Assembly (NCBI GenBank): GCA_045644725.1
Contig: JAZRHK010000067.1
Location: 1 to 25,362 of the forward strand
Reading direction: 5' to 3'
Length of the DNA stretch: 25,362 nt
DNA from: CAAGNP01 sp045644725
GTDB lineage: Bacteria > Bacteroidota > Bacteroidia > Bacteroidales > UBA932
The translations under genes were made by a program, and so were the position numbers. Position 1 is the stretch's first letter; each line of letters starts with the position of its first letter. A model generated the notes under the pieces. The model saw only the letters and a program-made list of their open reading frames with translations. It was not told where the DNA came from and ran no database searches. This document shows positions 24,623-25,362 of this stretch, piece after piece.

Positions 24623-24820
24623 TTAATTTTCTGCAGACAAACTTTTCTTTACCTCCACTTCGCTAATGCGCAATTTTTCCCTACAATGCATCAGTAAGGC
24701 CATCGCCCTCTGAACATCCTTTGACACCTCCGAGAGTGACTTGGCAGGATCCTCTATACCGGCCACCAGACTCTCCAGCTCCGCTACGAGCTCCTCATAA
24801 CTTTTCTCCTTATCTTCCAT
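24623..24820 (-). CDS. xseB: Exodeoxyribonuclease VII small subunit
   Basis: A 65-aa protein of the XseB family (PF02609), all helical: YEELVAELESLVAGIEDPAKSLSEVSKDVQRAMALL matches the family's core, with E- and L-rich coiled-coil spacing (key residues Y8, L15, L18, D24). Several small subunits bind each XseA and activate degradation of single-stranded DNA. The frame is open 28 codons upstream, but that stretch overlaps the end of xseA in another frame and is not XseB-like; ATG 24820 starts MEDKEKSYEEL, 4 bases after the xseA stop. Confidence 0.93.
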   Translation of the reverse strand: MEDKEKSYEELVAELESLVAGIEDPAKSLSEVSKDVQRAMALLMHCREKLRISEVEVKKSLSAEN

Positions 24821-24824
24821 ATCT

Positions 24825-25362
24825 TTAGAAATTCTTTTCCAAAATCTGTTCCACATTGCAGACCACCTCTCCATCCTTGAGCATAAGGCAGAGTCTGTCG
24901 CCACAGCTCACATCCGCCACAGAGGTCACCCTCCTCCCCTCCGATTCCACAACACAATACCCCCCTTTCATCAAATTTGCAGGATCTCCCTTTTTTATCC
25001 TCTGCTCCAGAAGGTCAAGAGTATTGGTCCTGACCACAAACAGGTGCTCCAACTTGTGCACAAGGGTGCGGTGCAACATCTCCAGACGGCTGTTCTCCGC
25101 CGAAAACTTATTGTTCAATGCCAATGCAAGCCTTGATGCCAGCGATGAGAGCATAGCCTCCTCCTGTGCAAAAATATCAAGTATATAATCTGCCAGCGCA
25201 GTGGGGGTCTTGACACTTGTACAAGCCACCATGTCGCAGATATGATAATCCTGGTCATGCCCTACCGCCACCATTACAGGCAAAGGGAATTGTGCCACAT
25301 TTGCGCACAAGTCATAATCATCAAAACAAGAAAGATCCACAGCAGAACCGCCGCCTCTCAAT
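24825..25362 (-). CDS. xseA: Exodeoxyribonuclease VII large subunit, C-terminal part
   Basis: The 5' end lies outside the window. The visible 179 codons begin in the conserved catalytic-core motif RGGGSAVDLSCFDDYDLC and continue VAVGHDQDYHICDMVA and TPTALADYI, all hallmarks of XseA (PF02601). A long coiled-coil region (about residues 60-125 of the fragment) and a C-terminal segment with YCVVESEGRRVTSVADVSCGDRL follow; the latter carries the repeated S-x-G-D-x-L motif of the family. A full XseA is about 400-450 aa, so more than half is missing. The TTG near the edge is an internal leucine codon, not the start. Confidence 0.95.
   Translation of the reverse strand, partial: LRGGGSAVDLSCFDDYDLCANVAQFPLPVMVAVGHDQDYHICDMVACTSVKTPTALADYILDIFAQEEAMLSSLASRLALALNNKFSAENSRLEMLHRTLVHKLEHLFVVRTNTLDLLEQRIKKGDPANLMKGGYCVVESEGRRVTSVADVSCGDRLCLMLKDGEVVCNVEQILEKNF

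Noticed and set aside
1..25362. Signs of a mobile island (tRNA, integrase, transposase, flanking direct repeats) around the exporter cassette
   Set aside because: I saw none by eye; the cassette sits between cvpA and tsaB with no visible junction.

Overview
The window looks like chromosome from a member of the Bacteroidales (Bacteroidota). The evidence is a eukaryote-like IleS with a GIHHVMAR signature, a GT3-type glycogen synthase fused to an alpha-glucan phosphorylase, a lipoprotein thioredoxin-fold protein, a DcaP-like porin, and promoters of the Bacteroidetes TAnnTTTG (-7) type. I cannot fix the genus. The fused synthase/phosphorylase would fit a Rikenellaceae- or Parabacteroides-like lineage, but that is a guess. 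Coding density is very high, no gap reaches 300 bases, and I see no tRNA, rRNA, CRISPR array, transposase or integrase.

Layout. Positions 1-2992 (minus) hold ileS, whose C-terminal end lies outside the window. A 70-base divergent spacer carries a promoter for cvpA (3063-3557, plus) and a weaker candidate for ileS. A strong hairpin terminator follows cvpA. Then comes a compact plus-strand cassette at 3685-8695: a previously uncalled 46-aa membrane peptide; a C39-peptidase ABC exporter joined to it by an ATGA overlap; two adjacent small genes with double-glycine leaders; a TolC-family outer-membrane channel; and a HlyD-family adaptor. The adaptor overlaps the housekeeping gene tsaB. I read this as a complete export and maturation system for a two-peptide (class IIb-like) bacteriocin. 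Both predicted mature peptides are about 38-39 residues, cysteine-free and amphipathic, and each has a GxxxG motif. The 46-aa protein is a candidate immunity factor. This is the most novel part of the window.

From 25362 down to 9358 all genes are on the minus strand with spacings between an 11-base overlap and a 33-base gap: xseA (partial), xseB, DcaP-like porin, glgB, glycogen debranching enzyme, GT4 glycosyltransferase, GH57 amylase-like protein, glycogen synthase/phosphorylase fusion, ribF, a small membrane protein, greA, a HIT protein, and a thioredoxin-fold lipoprotein that lacks its CXXC cysteines. The middle of this run is a nearly complete glycogen synthesis and breakdown cluster. A near-perfect internal promoter (TTTG-N19-TACATTTG) at the end of ribF probably starts a second unit (small membrane protein, greA, HIT, lipoprotein).

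The plus-strand cassette plus tsaB and the minus-strand run converge at 9358-9365, where the two stop regions overlap and no convincing terminator is visible. Three promoters recognised in the window (before cvpA, the 46-aa gene and the small membrane protein) share the same geometry, with 20-21 bases between the -7 box and the start codon. That independently supports those start choices.
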